From positions 1 to 45,717 of IMG/VR virus record IMGVR_UViG_3300030108_000318: a stretch of DNA of 45,717 bases. The stretch is one strand, 5' to 3'. The notes under the pieces were generated by a model that saw only the letters and a list, made by a program, of their open reading frames with translations, was not told the DNA's origin and did no database searches. The position numbers were made by a program, and so were the translations under genes. Below, in pieces: positions 1 through 8,370 of this stretch. Position 1 is the stretch's first letter. Each line of letters begins with the position of its first letter. Source of the DNA: a virus.

Positions 1-1459
1 CAAAGACACTTGTGCCAAAGACAGCTTCACCGAACTCTGCCGGTGGGTTTATTGTGCCAAAACTAAAATTACTTGCTGGTTGTGGAATACTTGTATTACC
101 AAAGTCGTATTTAATTTGTAACTCTGGTGTTACAACACCCTCTGCTGAAACTGAAACTCTTACATAGTGTAAAGTTTTTAATGTTCCAAAATCACCATAA
201 TCATAGTCTGGTGTGGCATATCTGGCTAAAATATTACTACCATCAAAATCATTACCAGAATCATGTACGTATACATAACCTGTCGAATCTCCATGATAGT
301 ATTCTTCAATACCATTCTCATTAAAACCAGAGCCAGTAGCTGTTGCTGATATACCTCTAGTTTCTGACCATTGAAAACCGTTTGGTCTTAATGTTCCTAT
401 AATACCTCTTTGCAAACTTGTTGGGGTTGTAGTGTCAGTATAGAATAATCTATATTGTGACTTGTCTCTTAATACTAAACTTGTGATAGTAAAAGTATTT
501 ATATTTTCAGCTAATGTAGTTAGTAAAGGTTGTATTGCTTTTGATACAGTTCCTAACTCAACGTCTCCGATTCTTGCTGTACCGGCTACTGTCCTAAAAC
601 CATCAGGTGCTAAAAATATTAAGTCACCACCTATCTCTTGTATACTTTGTCCACTAAGACAACCAATATTTTTAGTAACTGGTACAATGACCGGTGTGCT
701 ATTTATATTTTGTAACTTGAATATGCTATTTTCACAAAATATAAACAGTTCATCACGGAAACTTTTTATACCTACTACTTGGTCTTCTAGTGTTATTGAA
801 CCTGACCCCGTGCTTGTAAAGTCTGTTGGGTCTAGTGTACCACTATAAAATATACTATTTAAATTGTCTTCAACTCCTGCAACAACTAAATGTTTGTCGT
901 GAATAGCTGCATGAGTTGCAAACTTTGTTCCTGTTACAGTTATTTCTCCTGCAAAAAAAGTTCTACCTGTAAAAGAACCTGTGCCTTCCATTCTAAAGAA
1001 GTAAGGTTTATTAGCTCCATCACATATTACTAATAAACCATAATCAAATGTAGCACCTTCAAAAATTGCAAAGTTTACTTGACCTTGAGAAGTTCTAGTT
1101 AGTGTGCTACGACCTGTAAAAGCAGTATGATTATCACCACTTCCAGAAACCGAACTTCTACTTATGTTGGTCCAACTTGTGCCATCTTGACTAAAAAATA
1201 TTCCTGTACCTGCACAAGCTACAACTCCATCACCATAAGGTATTACTCCTAATACATTTGTAACACTACCTGTTGGTAAAGCTGCACTACCACCACCAAA
1301 CTTTGAAAATCCATTGATACGTCTATACCCACCTTCAATAGAAACTTCAAAGTTTTTTAATTCAGTAGCTACACCCGGAGTTTTAAGTAAGTCTATCTGA
1401 TTAGATGCTGTTACTAATCCTCCATCACACGCTACTGTGTAAGGTTGAGAACGTGCCAT
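1..1459 (-). CDS. Tail nozzle / tail tubular protein B-like structural protein (3' part cut by window edge)
   Basis: The frame opens with ATG at 1459 (MARSQPYTVACDGG) and stays open for 486 codons to the left edge, so the C-terminus is missing. The protein is rich in beta strands and repeated Gly/Phe/Thr motifs (for example GDLIFLAPDGFRT, GNVFxSG-like turns), as expected for a beta-propeller tail protein. It starts 3 bp after the stop of the adaptor/tail tube A gene, the usual order in T7-like tails. By family knowledge such a protein forms the distal tail tube through which DNA leaves. The assignment rests on order, size and composition, not on a diagnostic motif. Confidence 0.65.
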   Translation of the reverse strand, partial: MARSQPYTVACDGGLVTASNQIDLLKTPGVATELKNFEVSIEGGYRRINGFSKFGGGSAALPTGSVTNVLGVIPYGDGVVACAGTGIFFSQDGTSWTNISRSSVSGSGDNHTAFTGRSTLTRTSQGQVNFAIFEGATFDYGLLVICDGANKPYFFRMEGTGSFTGRTFFAGEITVTGTKFATHAAIHDKHLVVAGVEDNLNSIFYSGTLDPTDFTSTGSGSITLEDQVVGIKSFRDELFIFCENSIFKLQNINSTPVIVPVTKNIGCLSGQSIQEIGGDLIFLAPDGFRTVAGTARIGDVELGTVSKAIQPLLTTLAENINTFTITSLVLRDKSQYRLFYTDTTTPTSLQRGIIGTLRPNGFQWSETRGISATATGSGFNENGIEEYYHGDSTGYVYVHDSGNDFDGSNILARYATPDYDYGDFGTLKTLHYVRVSVSAEGVVTPELQIKYDFGNTSIPQPASNFSFGTINPPAEFGEAVFGTSVF

Positions 1460-1462
1460 AAT

Positions 1463-2230
1463 TTAAAAATATTTTCTATCGTCTGTCATAGCACGAGGAG
1501 TAGGATTAATCAAATTAGATTTCATACTTCTTAGTGCTTTTTTATAATCATCTAAAGCAAAAGCTGCTTGTTGTGGAGATTCTTTAAACTGCCAAACATA
1601 ATATCTTGTTCTAGCAGTTATAACATTCGTGTATTGTTCAGGAAATACAACTGTATCTCCATGAGCTGAAAGTTTTGTAGGTTTTTCAAATGCATAAAAA
1701 TGAACATTGTACACTTTATCAGGTATTGGACTTAAGCCAAATTTCCTGCCGTCTGGTGATTTAATTACAAACTTAGGCTCACCATAAGACTGTGTATTTG
1801 CATCATCTTCATTTTCACTATCTCTATAATATCTTCTCCAATCAGCTAAATTTAAAAAACGTAATCCTCTTGAAACAAAAGGAGCTGATTCTCCAGAAAC
1901 ATTAATAGTAGTTAAGTAAAAATCATCCCAATCTATTGATGCAAAATCATCTTTAACACTTGAGCTACTAGCTTTAAGTTCGTACCATCTAGTACCAGCT
2001 ACTGTAGCTACAGTCACATTTCCATAAAAGGGGTCAGTTTCTCCACTTTGACCTACTGTAAAAAAAGGTAACTGTGGTTCTTGGTTTGCTATATCAAATA
2101 TAGACTTGTTAATAGCATCCTTGACAAACTGCTGAAGTCCTACAGCACTTGAAAAGTTTGCAGAAGTTAAAGGAATCTCATTAAGTTCTCTTAATACTTC
2201 ATTTGTTAAATCTAAATATGTTGTTGCCAT
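1463..2230 (-). CDS. Head-tail adaptor / tail tubular protein A-like
   Basis: A 255-aa protein beginning MATTYLDLTNEVLREL. The helical N-terminus (about residues 5-50) followed by mixed alpha/beta (FGLSPIPDKVYNVHFYAFEKP) and a helical C-terminus (YYVWQFKESPQQAAFALDD) is the pattern of podovirus adaptor / tail tube A proteins, which join the portal to the tail nozzle. The start codon overlaps the stop of the 48-aa gene upstream by one base (TAATG), implying coupled translation. The nozzle gene follows directly downstream. Confidence 0.7.
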   Translation of the reverse strand: MATTYLDLTNEVLRELNEIPLTSANFSSAVGLQQFVKDAINKSIFDIANQEPQLPFFTVGQSGETDPFYGNVTVATVAGTRWYELKASSSSVKDDFASIDWDDFYLTTINVSGESAPFVSRGLRFLNLADWRRYYRDSENEDDANTQSYGEPKFVIKSPDGRKFGLSPIPDKVYNVHFYAFEKPTKLSAHGDTVVFPEQYTNVITARTRYYVWQFKESPQQAAFALDDYKKALRSMKSNLINPTPRAMTDDRKYF

Positions 2231-2376
2231 TATTTTTTATGAACCTTTTGTATTTCAAAATTTGCAGTTTTACTTGCTCCCTTATGAGGTTTATAACCTC
2301 CACGTGGGTCTTTCATCAGTTTAAAAGACTTACCAGACTTCATCCAATGATACCCTTTTGGTGCTGAAACTTTCAT
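2230..2376 (-). CDS. Small basic protein, 48 aa, unknown function
   Basis: MKVSAPKGYHWMKSGKSFKL begins a 48-aa Lys/Gly-rich protein. Its stop (TAA) overlaps the start of the tail adaptor gene by one base and its start abuts the stop of the next small gene, so it is in a tightly packed translational chain. The motif PxGYHWM with a run of Lys/Gly/His is typical of tiny phage proteins found beside head and tail genes. I do not recognise a function. Confidence 0.7.
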   Translation of the reverse strand: MKVSAPKGYHWMKSGKSFKLMKDPRGGYKPHKGASKTANFEIQKVHKK

Positions 2377-2538
2377 TTATGATTTAGGTGCTTTTGGCAT
2401 AGCTGATGCAACTCCACCTTCAAACATACCATATCTAGGCATTTTATTTTTACCACCACCTTTCATCGGTGTTCTACCATACATCATAGGTGTTCTTTTC
2501 TTTTTTTTCATTTTTTCGTTTGGTTTATGTCCTGCCAT
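2377..2538 (-). CDS. Small basic Met/Gly/Lys-rich protein, 53 aa
   Basis: MAGHKPNEKMKKKKRTPMMY begins a 53-aa protein containing 9 Met and many Lys/Gly, ending FEGGVASAMPKAPKS. It is directly adjacent to the 48-aa gene downstream and overlaps the 51-aa gene upstream by one base (TAATG). Composition suggests a nucleic-acid- or virion-associated peptide, but that is inference only. Confidence 0.65.
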   Translation of the reverse strand: MAGHKPNEKMKKKKRTPMMYGRTPMKGGGKNKMPRYGMFEGGVASAMPKAPKS

Positions 2539-2693
2539 TATTTTTTCCCCTTTTCTTCTTCGTATTTAAATTTCATTGTATTATAACCCACCATTTCTTT
2601 ACATACTTTTTCTTTTTCTTCGATAGTATTGTAATATGAAATGTTGCCACTAGGCTTTGGATTACCCGTTAGTTGTTGTTCGTTGTGTTTCAT
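2538..2693 (-). CDS. Small charged protein, 51 aa, unknown function
   Basis: MKHNEQQLTGNPKPSGNISY starts a 51-aa charged protein ending in KYEEEKGKK. It is the first gene after the capsid gene terminator and overlaps the next gene by one base. An AAGGACACTT stretch precedes the ATG and may serve as ribosome binding site. No family recognised. Confidence 0.65.
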   Translation of the reverse strand: MKHNEQQLTGNPKPSGNISYYNTIEEKEKVCKEMVGYNTMKFKYEEEKGKK

Positions 2694-2702
2694 AAGTGTC
2701 CT

Positions 2703-2732
2703 TAAAAAGTGGAGGAGTCCGAAGACTCCCCC
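2703..2732 (-). terminator. Intrinsic terminator after the capsid gene
   Basis: Read on the minus strand, a 9-bp stem (GGGGGAGTC / GACTCCTCC, one G-U pair) is closed by a TTCG tetraloop on a C-G pair, followed by ACTTTTTA. It sits 10 bases after the capsid stop codon at 2742. The C(UUCG)G loop is an exceptionally stable RNA tetraloop. Confidence 0.85.
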
Positions 2733-2741
2733 GTATTGATA

Positions 2742-3725
2742 TTAATCAACAGTATAGAAAGCTGAAACTAATGCTTCAGGTCTTAATACTTTAGCACCAT
2801 ATACGTGCAATCCTCTAACGATATCACCGAAAGAACTAGGGTCTCTTAGGACCTCAGTTGAGATGATAGTTTGAGCAGTTGCAGTAGATGAAATGTGCCC
2901 AGCCATAATCTTACCAGTACAAGTAGATGTAGCAGCAATATTATTAGACTTATACATATCAAAACCACGAAGTTTACCACTAGAAACCAACCCGTTTCTT
3001 ATTGACCCTTGACCTGCGTTAAAGTCTACTGACAATAACTTAGAACCAGACTGTGCAAGTTCGTTGTAGAATGAAGGAGGGGCTACAAACCATCTACCTT
3101 CTTCTGGTACGCTTTGCTCGTCAAGTAATTTAGCCATAAATGACATTACATCTAGTGGGTCTGTTCCAGTACCATCAGAACCTGTTAGGTCGATAGCATT
3201 AGAACCACCTTGATGTTGTCCCATTGTTTGAGTAGCTGATGAAGCATCGGCACCCAAGACATGGTCAGGGCTTGAAGAAGAAACTCCACTAAACATTGAA
3301 GCGATAACAGCAGCATCATATGAATCTCTCAACGCATAAGCAGCAGATGAGGTTGCAACTTCTTTGAAGTTTACATGAGACATATTTGTTTCAATATCAT
3401 CAACGATGAATTTGAAAGCTTTTGCACTATCGACAACAAGTGAAATTTCTTGGTCGGTTAACTTTGTGGAAGTAGTGTCAGAACCTCTTGTATAATCAGA
3501 AACTGATATTACAGGCTCTTTAATAATTCTAACTGAGTCTCCAAAAGCAGATATTTCACCGGCATAGTCGGTGTTAGTAATAGCTTCCACTACAGATGCT
3601 TTCCTAAAAAAGTTTAAAACCTTTTTGGAATATATCTTAGGTAGGAAGAAACTATTAGTTTGTCCACTTACGGAGTTACCAAAGTTAGCATTAGTATCAG
3701 GACTTGGTTCAAAAAACTGAGCCAT
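2742..3725 (-). CDS. Major capsid protein
   Basis: A 327-aa protein beginning MAQFFEPSPDTNANFGNSVS. Residues about 25-130 (FFLPKIYSKKVLNFFRKASVVEAITNTDYAGEI, split by a linker) look like the N-arm and E-loop part of an HK97-fold capsid subunit, and the C-terminal VRGLHVYGAKVLRPEALVSA is the usual end of such proteins. It lies after the scaffold gene and has a strong AAGGAG ribosome site, plus a stable terminator directly downstream, fitting the most abundant virion protein. Assignment is by order, size and sequence style. Confidence 0.88.
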   Translation of the reverse strand: MAQFFEPSPDTNANFGNSVSGQTNSFFLPKIYSKKVLNFFRKASVVEAITNTDYAGEISAFGDSVRIIKEPVISVSDYTRGSDTTSTKLTDQEISLVVDSAKAFKFIVDDIETNMSHVNFKEVATSSAAYALRDSYDAAVIASMFSGVSSSSPDHVLGADASSATQTMGQHQGGSNAIDLTGSDGTGTDPLDVMSFMAKLLDEQSVPEEGRWFVAPPSFYNELAQSGSKLLSVDFNAGQGSIRNGLVSSGKLRGFDMYKSNNIAATSTCTGKIMAGHISSTATAQTIISTEVLRDPSSFGDIVRGLHVYGAKVLRPEALVSAFYTVD

Positions 3726-3751
3726 GATTGTACTCCTTTATAAGTTAATAG

Positions 3752-4639
3752 TTACTTTACGATTCTGCCTTGTTGCATAGCTTCGCTGATTTCGTCTTCA
3801 AACTTATCGAACTCATCCATGCTCATAGCAGCAATCTCCGTTTCAGACCATATTTTCTCCTGCTTGGGCTCAACCGTTGTTGTTTTAGTCGAGACCATAT
3901 CAGCAGCAGATTTTTTAGTCTGCTTAGAATTTGACTTTGTCTTTTTGGAATTATCCATTCCCATATGTGTTTTAAATAAATCTAAAGCAGTTGAAGCTAA
4001 ATCAGCATCATCAGCATTTTCGTATATCCAATCTTGAATAGACTTAGGCTGTTCTTTTGCCCAATTATGAAAATCATCACTATTGCGAATATCTTCAAAA
4101 TCAGGATGCTTTTCCATCAATCGCTTTTCAGCATCTTTACGGAGTAATTCCTCTTCACGTTGTTCTAGTCTGTTAATTTTTTCTTGTAAATCTTTAGATT
4201 GCTCTTGAGATTTTAAATGTGAAACAGTTTCTACAACTTCGTAAACATCAGGATACTCTTCTCTAAATTGTTCAAGTTCTTCTATAGATTTAGGAGCTTT
4301 GTAGTTTTGTCTATTTTTAGTAGCTTCTTCTAGTAACTCTTGTTCTCTAACCTTAAATTCATTTAGTTTAGAGTCATAATGACGTTTTAAATCATCATAA
4401 CGTTTTTTGTAGTCTGGTTTTTTATAAGGAGTATCCTTAACAGTTTCCAAGTTTTCTACTTGTACGTTATCTTCTTGTTCTGCTTCGTTGACATCGCTAG
4501 ATTTAAACAATTTGTTTTTTTCTGCTGGGTCTTCAAAGTATAACTCATTTGATGATACAAAACGTTTATCATCCCCTTTATGCCAAGATTTTTTCATATT
4601 ATAAGGATTGGCTTGTTCCTCTTTGACTTGTGTAGTCAT
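3752..4639 (-). CDS. Capsid assembly scaffolding protein
   Basis: A 295-aa highly charged, helical protein with long coiled-coil stretches (about residues 75-180, for example KRYDDLKRHYDSKLNEFKVR) and a short basic/amphipathic C-terminus (MDEFDKFEDEISEAMQQGRI). This is the classic build of podovirus scaffolds, which bind the capsid protein through the C-terminus and leave before DNA packaging. Position between portal and capsid genes supports it. Its ATG overlaps the stop of a possible 55-codon frame (4636-4803), and AGGAGGAG precedes the start. Confidence 0.85.
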   Translation of the reverse strand: MTTQVKEEQANPYNMKKSWHKGDDKRFVSSNELYFEDPAEKNKLFKSSDVNEAEQEDNVQVENLETVKDTPYKKPDYKKRYDDLKRHYDSKLNEFKVREQELLEEATKNRQNYKAPKSIEELEQFREEYPDVYEVVETVSHLKSQEQSKDLQEKINRLEQREEELLRKDAEKRLMEKHPDFEDIRNSDDFHNWAKEQPKSIQDWIYENADDADLASTALDLFKTHMGMDNSKKTKSNSKQTKKSAADMVSTKTTTVEPKQEKIWSETEIAAMSMDEFDKFEDEISEAMQQGRIVK

Positions 4640-4803
4640 ATTCTCCTCCTACTCAGGGCTTCGTTTAACAAGGTAGCTGCTTGTGCACTGCAGGGCTTGT
4701 CTTGTAAAGGTAGCCTTTCAAAAGTTAATTTTAATAGAGTGCCTAATTTTAGGGTAGCTCTATCTCGTATTTTAGCTTCTGACGTGACGTTGCATAGGGT
4801 CAA
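4636..4803 (-). CDS. Possible hidden 55-codon gene or +1 frameshift extension between structural protein and scaffold
   Basis: After the stop codon at 4772 of the 453-aa gene, the +1 frame is open from a TTG at 4803 to a TGA at 4636 that overlaps the scaffold ATG (ATATGA). The predicted peptide begins TLCNVTSEAKIRDRATLKLG and ends LLNEALSRRRI, with a helical, protein-like composition. There is no ATG and no clear ribosome site before the TTG, so the frame might instead be reached by frameshifting from the upstream gene, or be fortuitous. The exact coupling to the scaffold start is the main support. Confidence 0.35.
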   Translation of the reverse strand: MTLCNVTSEAKIRDRATLKLGTLLKLTFERLPLQDKPCSAQAATLLNEALSRRRI

Positions 4804-6133
4804 GCATCATATTGGATTTAATACTTTTAGATATTTCATCCTCATCTTCTATCATCCTATTTGGTGAATCTACAGTTTCTTTAACAACTCTGATTTCCTG
4901 TCTAGCAGGTTCTTGTTCAGGTTGCATAGTAACCATTTCTTCTTCAACATCTCCACCATTCTGCATTTTTTGTCTTTCATCTGCTTTCATTTCTGCATCT
5001 TTCATCATTCGCATCAATTCATCAGCTCCGATTTCTTTTGCAGCTTTTGCAGTAAAGACAAATTCTCCATCAGATAACCTTGCAGGTATACTGTCAGAGA
5101 CTCCTGAACCCGGTCCTTCTACAGGACCAGACCCAGCAAATTCTGAGGCAACTTCTATTACTTTGTCAAATATCATTGACAATCGTTCATCGCCTTGTAA
5201 TTGTTTCATTAAATAGTCTTCTTCTTCGCTATCTAATGATTCGTCTAAAATAAAATCTAAGTATTCATCTTCCATTTCATCATCAGGAAGCATTCCTCCC
5301 TCTTCCATTCCTTCTCTTGGATTAATACCTAACTCTTTTAATTCTTTTCTTACAGAATCTATAAGTTTTGAATTTGTTTTAAAGGTTTGTTCTAAGTTTT
5401 TTAAGTTCATTTCGACTTCTTTTAGTTCTTCTAATGAAAGACCTTTAAATCCTTCTTTTTTATTTTCATCAACAGCTAGAACCATTTTTTCTCTAATGTC
5501 ATTTTGTTCTTTCTTTAACATTTCAAGTCTATCTTCTGCATCTTTAACTTTATCTCTAAAACTTTTTGGTGATAATCTATCAAGTAAAGCATCTGCACCC
5601 GGAACATTTTTTTGTACAACATCTGATTCAACAACTTTTTTAACTACTTTTCCTATTGAATAAGTTTGTCTATCATCAGATAATAAACCACCTGTCAATT
5701 TAGATTTTCTTCCACCAATACCATATTTTTCTAATTCCATGTCTAAAAGCTGTTCTCTTTCTAAAGGACTTAATTTGTCTATTTCAGCAGGAGTAAGTTC
5801 ATCTAAAACATCATCAATATCTTTAATTTTTGGTCCATCTACACCATATTTTTCAAGTTGTAAATCAAGAAGCTGTTCTTTTTCTGTTGGAGTTAATTTG
5901 TCCATTTGAGCTGGAGTAAGTTCATCTAAAATTTCATCGATGTCTTTATCTTTATCAGCTTTAATTAAAGTTCTTAATCTGTTTAAAAGACCACCAATAC
6001 TTTTTTGTTCTCTAACTCCTCTACCTATAAGAATATCAGCGTAAGTTACTTTTCCATCTTTATTTAAATCTGGAAAATCATCGCCTCCATCTTTATATCC
6101 GTATCTTTGATTGTCATTATTTAGTAAGCTCAT
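4772..6133 (-). CDS. Virion-associated protein with dockerin/EF-hand-like loop and tandem repeats
   Basis: A 453-aa acidic helical protein. Residues 22-33 (DLNKDGKVTYAD) match the calcium-loop pattern D-x-N-x-D-G-x-V-x3-D. Residues 64-100 and 105-141 are two tandem repeats built on DELTPAxxDKL and EQLLDxxLEKYG. A segment around SIPARLSDGEFVFTAKAAKE near residues 350-370 resembles a motif I associate with structural proteins of marine phages. Its ATG overlaps the stop of the 77-aa gene upstream (ATGA). It lies between portal and scaffold genes. Role unknown; a head or connector protein is likely. Confidence 0.6.
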   Translation of the reverse strand: MSLLNNDNQRYGYKDGGDDFPDLNKDGKVTYADILIGRGVREQKSIGGLLNRLRTLIKADKDKDIDEILDELTPAQMDKLTPTEKEQLLDLQLEKYGVDGPKIKDIDDVLDELTPAEIDKLSPLEREQLLDMELEKYGIGGRKSKLTGGLLSDDRQTYSIGKVVKKVVESDVVQKNVPGADALLDRLSPKSFRDKVKDAEDRLEMLKKEQNDIREKMVLAVDENKKEGFKGLSLEELKEVEMNLKNLEQTFKTNSKLIDSVRKELKELGINPREGMEEGGMLPDDEMEDEYLDFILDESLDSEEEDYLMKQLQGDERLSMIFDKVIEVASEFAGSGPVEGPGSGVSDSIPARLSDGEFVFTAKAAKEIGADELMRMMKDAEMKADERQKMQNGGDVEEEMVTMQPEQEPARQEIRVVKETVDSPNRMIEDEDEISKSIKSNMMLDPMQRHVRS

Positions 6134-6363
6134 GTTTCCTCTTTTCTATTTATTGCTTCCTTAACCTGCTCCGGGAGCTGCTCTAAGCGTACCAGAGAAG
6201 CTATCCTCCCCTGCAACCGGAACATTTCCAATTCCGATGTTGCCACCACCAGTGCCTGTTGGTCCAAGGTCTTGAGGTTCTGCAGGTGTTCCAGCAAGGC
6301 TTCCCATATTAGTTGGTTGCCCGTCAGGGTTTTGAGTTTCATCGCCAGTTGTTTGTCCAACAT
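6130..6363 (-). CDS. 77-aa helical protein nested in the 3' end of the portal gene
   Basis: MLDKQLAMKLKTLTGNQLIW begins a 77-aa Leu/Glu/Gln-rich helical protein with heptad-like spacing, ending VKEAINRKEET. About 200 bases overlap the end of the portal gene in another frame. Its TGA overlaps the ATG of the next gene (ATGA at 6130-6133), which places it exactly in the operon. In the overlap the portal frame encodes a low-complexity Pro/Gly/Thr tail, which would tolerate a second constraint. The sequence looks like a real protein rather than a shadow. Function unknown; position suggests a head-assembly helper. Confidence 0.7.
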   Translation of the reverse strand: MLDKQLAMKLKTLTGNQLIWEALLEHLQNLKTLDQQALVVATSELEMFRLQGRIASLVRLEQLPEQVKEAINRKEET

Positions 6364-8365
6364 TTTGCATTCCTATAATTTGTGCCATAATAGCTGCTTC
6401 TTCAGGGTCATTTAAAACTTCATCTGGGTCTAAGTCTAAGCTGTAGGCAAGTTCACTAACAAGTTTAGAAATTTTAACAAATGGAGCAACAGCAGGATTT
6501 TGTATAGTTTGTAAGAAAGTTGTTAATCTTTGACTTCGTACTTCTTTCTGCATCAAGCTATTAGTTCCAGTAGCTTTAACTTCTAAATCACCTTTGACAT
6601 CTAGACCACCTTCAAAGAACTGCATGTTCCACTGAAAGAAAGCTTCTCCTAGAGGTCTTAATAAAAAGTCGTCAAGATTTTTAACGACTGTTTTAATATT
6701 TAAACTTGATGCACCTAATAACATTGACATGCCTGAAGCAGTCCGTGTCATACTTTGTACACCTGTTTGTCCGTGTGAATAACTAGGTATGCCTGTTTGT
6801 TCGTCTGCAAGTTGTCTAAACTTGTCAAACATCATCATATTTTCTGGTGCTGTATTAGGAAACTTCAAACCATGTATAGCTTGTCCGGGCATTCCAGCTT
6901 GTCTTCTGAATATTTTACCCGGATATATTTCCATAGATTGTCCACCAACTAGGGCAGATTCATCTACATCAAACACCAAAGACCCAGCCATTGCTAGGTT
7001 ATCTACAGCCATACGTGCATGACCATTCATAATCTGTTGAGAATCATCCATGTTTTCAGCTACACCAATACCAAAGAAGTTATAAGGATTTCTTTCATAT
7101 GGGAAAGCGTGGTAAGGTATCCTGTATGGAGTAAATGGATTAATTACTGCTCTCAATAAACTATTACCACATGTCCAAGCGTTTATTTGAACTTCATCTA
7201 AATCATCAATATCATCTGAAAGTTCTATTCCTACTTCACGTGCATATTCTGCATCCATGATTCCCCAGTATTCAAGAACTTCAAAGTTTGTTTGATAGTC
7301 TTCGTCAGCTCTTGCATCATCTTTTAAATGTGACTCAAAACTTTTTTCTTCGTAGTTAGCCCCCATTTGAATAACTTCACGTATAGCATCCTCATTAAAG
7401 TAAGGCATGTTACGTAGTTGTCTAAGTTGAGATTTATTTAGCTTGTGTCTGTGAATAACATACTCACACTCTTCAATGCTAGTAGCTCCGGGGTCTGGAT
7501 AAAAATCCCAACAACTAACAAACTCAATTCTAGGAACTCTAACCTCTAATGGGTTATAAGTTCTTTCACCGTTTTCGTCTGTTTCCCATTTGTGAAGTTT
7601 TTTATTAAAGTTAAATGGTCCTTTTACAATTCCTGTACCAAGTAAAGAAGATTCTAAAAGAGCATTTCTAATTTCTGATGAACCTTTTGATTCATCTATT
7701 TGGTCATGAATAAGTTTTTCCATTCTCCTTGCAGCTTTTTGTGCTGGAGAAAGTTCTAAAGCTTGTGGAATAGGGCTAAAACCCTCTACTAATTGGTCAT
7801 TTGCTTGGTTTTCTATAGTCTCACTAAAAACACCTTTAGCAAAAGTAGCTCCGGGTTTTAAAGTTTTTCCATCACCTTCAAAGCCAACATCATATGGATT
7901 ATCTAATCTATTACCAATATCATCTGGTAATTCTCCACCACCCATTGTGCTTTCAATACCGGGTGCTCCTGTTTGAGTATCTAAGTGTGCTTCAGCTAAT
8001 TCACCTTCTGGTATTTTAGTTTCAGAAATACCAATAGGAAATTTACCTGTACCAAAAATTACATCAACAAGTTGACCAAAAGCAGCTAATACTTTTGTTT
8101 TTGTAATTTTTACAAAGATACGAGATTTTTCTGAGTCTCTAAATTTAATAGACTTATTATAAAGTCCTCGATAATTTTCGTAAGCTCTTAACCAACGTAA
8201 TTCATCAGAACGTCTAGAGTCTTCAGAAATTTGAAATCTACTTTTGATGATTCCAACAAGATTACTTTTTTGCTCTAACTCAAGAGCAAGTTCTTTACCA
8301 GATTCACCTTCAACATCTTGATAAATATTATCAGCGTTTAAAAATGTATTCTCGTTATCTGCCAT
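6161..8365 (-). CDS. Portal protein
   Basis: A 734-aa protein that starts MADNENTFLNADNIYQDVEG. It has the size and order (after terL, before scaffold and capsid) of a P22-like podovirus portal, the dodecameric ring through which DNA is packaged and released. Recognisable stretches include IFVKITKTKVLAAFGQLVDV, WDFYPDPGATSIEECEYVIH, an internal helical crown (QQIMNGHARMAVDNL) and TRTASGMSMLLGASS, common in such portals. The last about 70 residues are Gly/Pro/Thr-rich and overlap the nested 77-aa gene. It begins 5 bp after the terL stop. Confidence 0.88.
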   Translation of the reverse strand: MADNENTFLNADNIYQDVEGESGKELALELEQKSNLVGIIKSRFQISEDSRRSDELRWLRAYENYRGLYNKSIKFRDSEKSRIFVKITKTKVLAAFGQLVDVIFGTGKFPIGISETKIPEGELAEAHLDTQTGAPGIESTMGGGELPDDIGNRLDNPYDVGFEGDGKTLKPGATFAKGVFSETIENQANDQLVEGFSPIPQALELSPAQKAARRMEKLIHDQIDESKGSSEIRNALLESSLLGTGIVKGPFNFNKKLHKWETDENGERTYNPLEVRVPRIEFVSCWDFYPDPGATSIEECEYVIHRHKLNKSQLRQLRNMPYFNEDAIREVIQMGANYEEKSFESHLKDDARADEDYQTNFEVLEYWGIMDAEYAREVGIELSDDIDDLDEVQINAWTCGNSLLRAVINPFTPYRIPYHAFPYERNPYNFFGIGVAENMDDSQQIMNGHARMAVDNLAMAGSLVFDVDESALVGGQSMEIYPGKIFRRQAGMPGQAIHGLKFPNTAPENMMMFDKFRQLADEQTGIPSYSHGQTGVQSMTRTASGMSMLLGASSLNIKTVVKNLDDFLLRPLGEAFFQWNMQFFEGGLDVKGDLEVKATGTNSLMQKEVRSQRLTTFLQTIQNPAVAPFVKISKLVSELAYSLDLDPDEVLNDPEEAAIMAQIIGMQNVGQTTGDETQNPDGQPTNMGSLAGTPAEPQDLGPTGTGGGNIGIGNVPVAGEDSFSGTLRAAPGAG

Positions 8366-8370
8366 AAACT

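Noticed and set aside
462-848. Plus-strand frame of 128 codons
   Set aside because: It lies wholly opposite the tail nozzle gene and has no ribosome site or protein-like features.
4580-5216. Two plus-strand frames opposite the scaffold and 453-aa genes
   Set aside because: They are Ser/Ile/Phe-rich mirror images of acidic coding DNA on the other strand.
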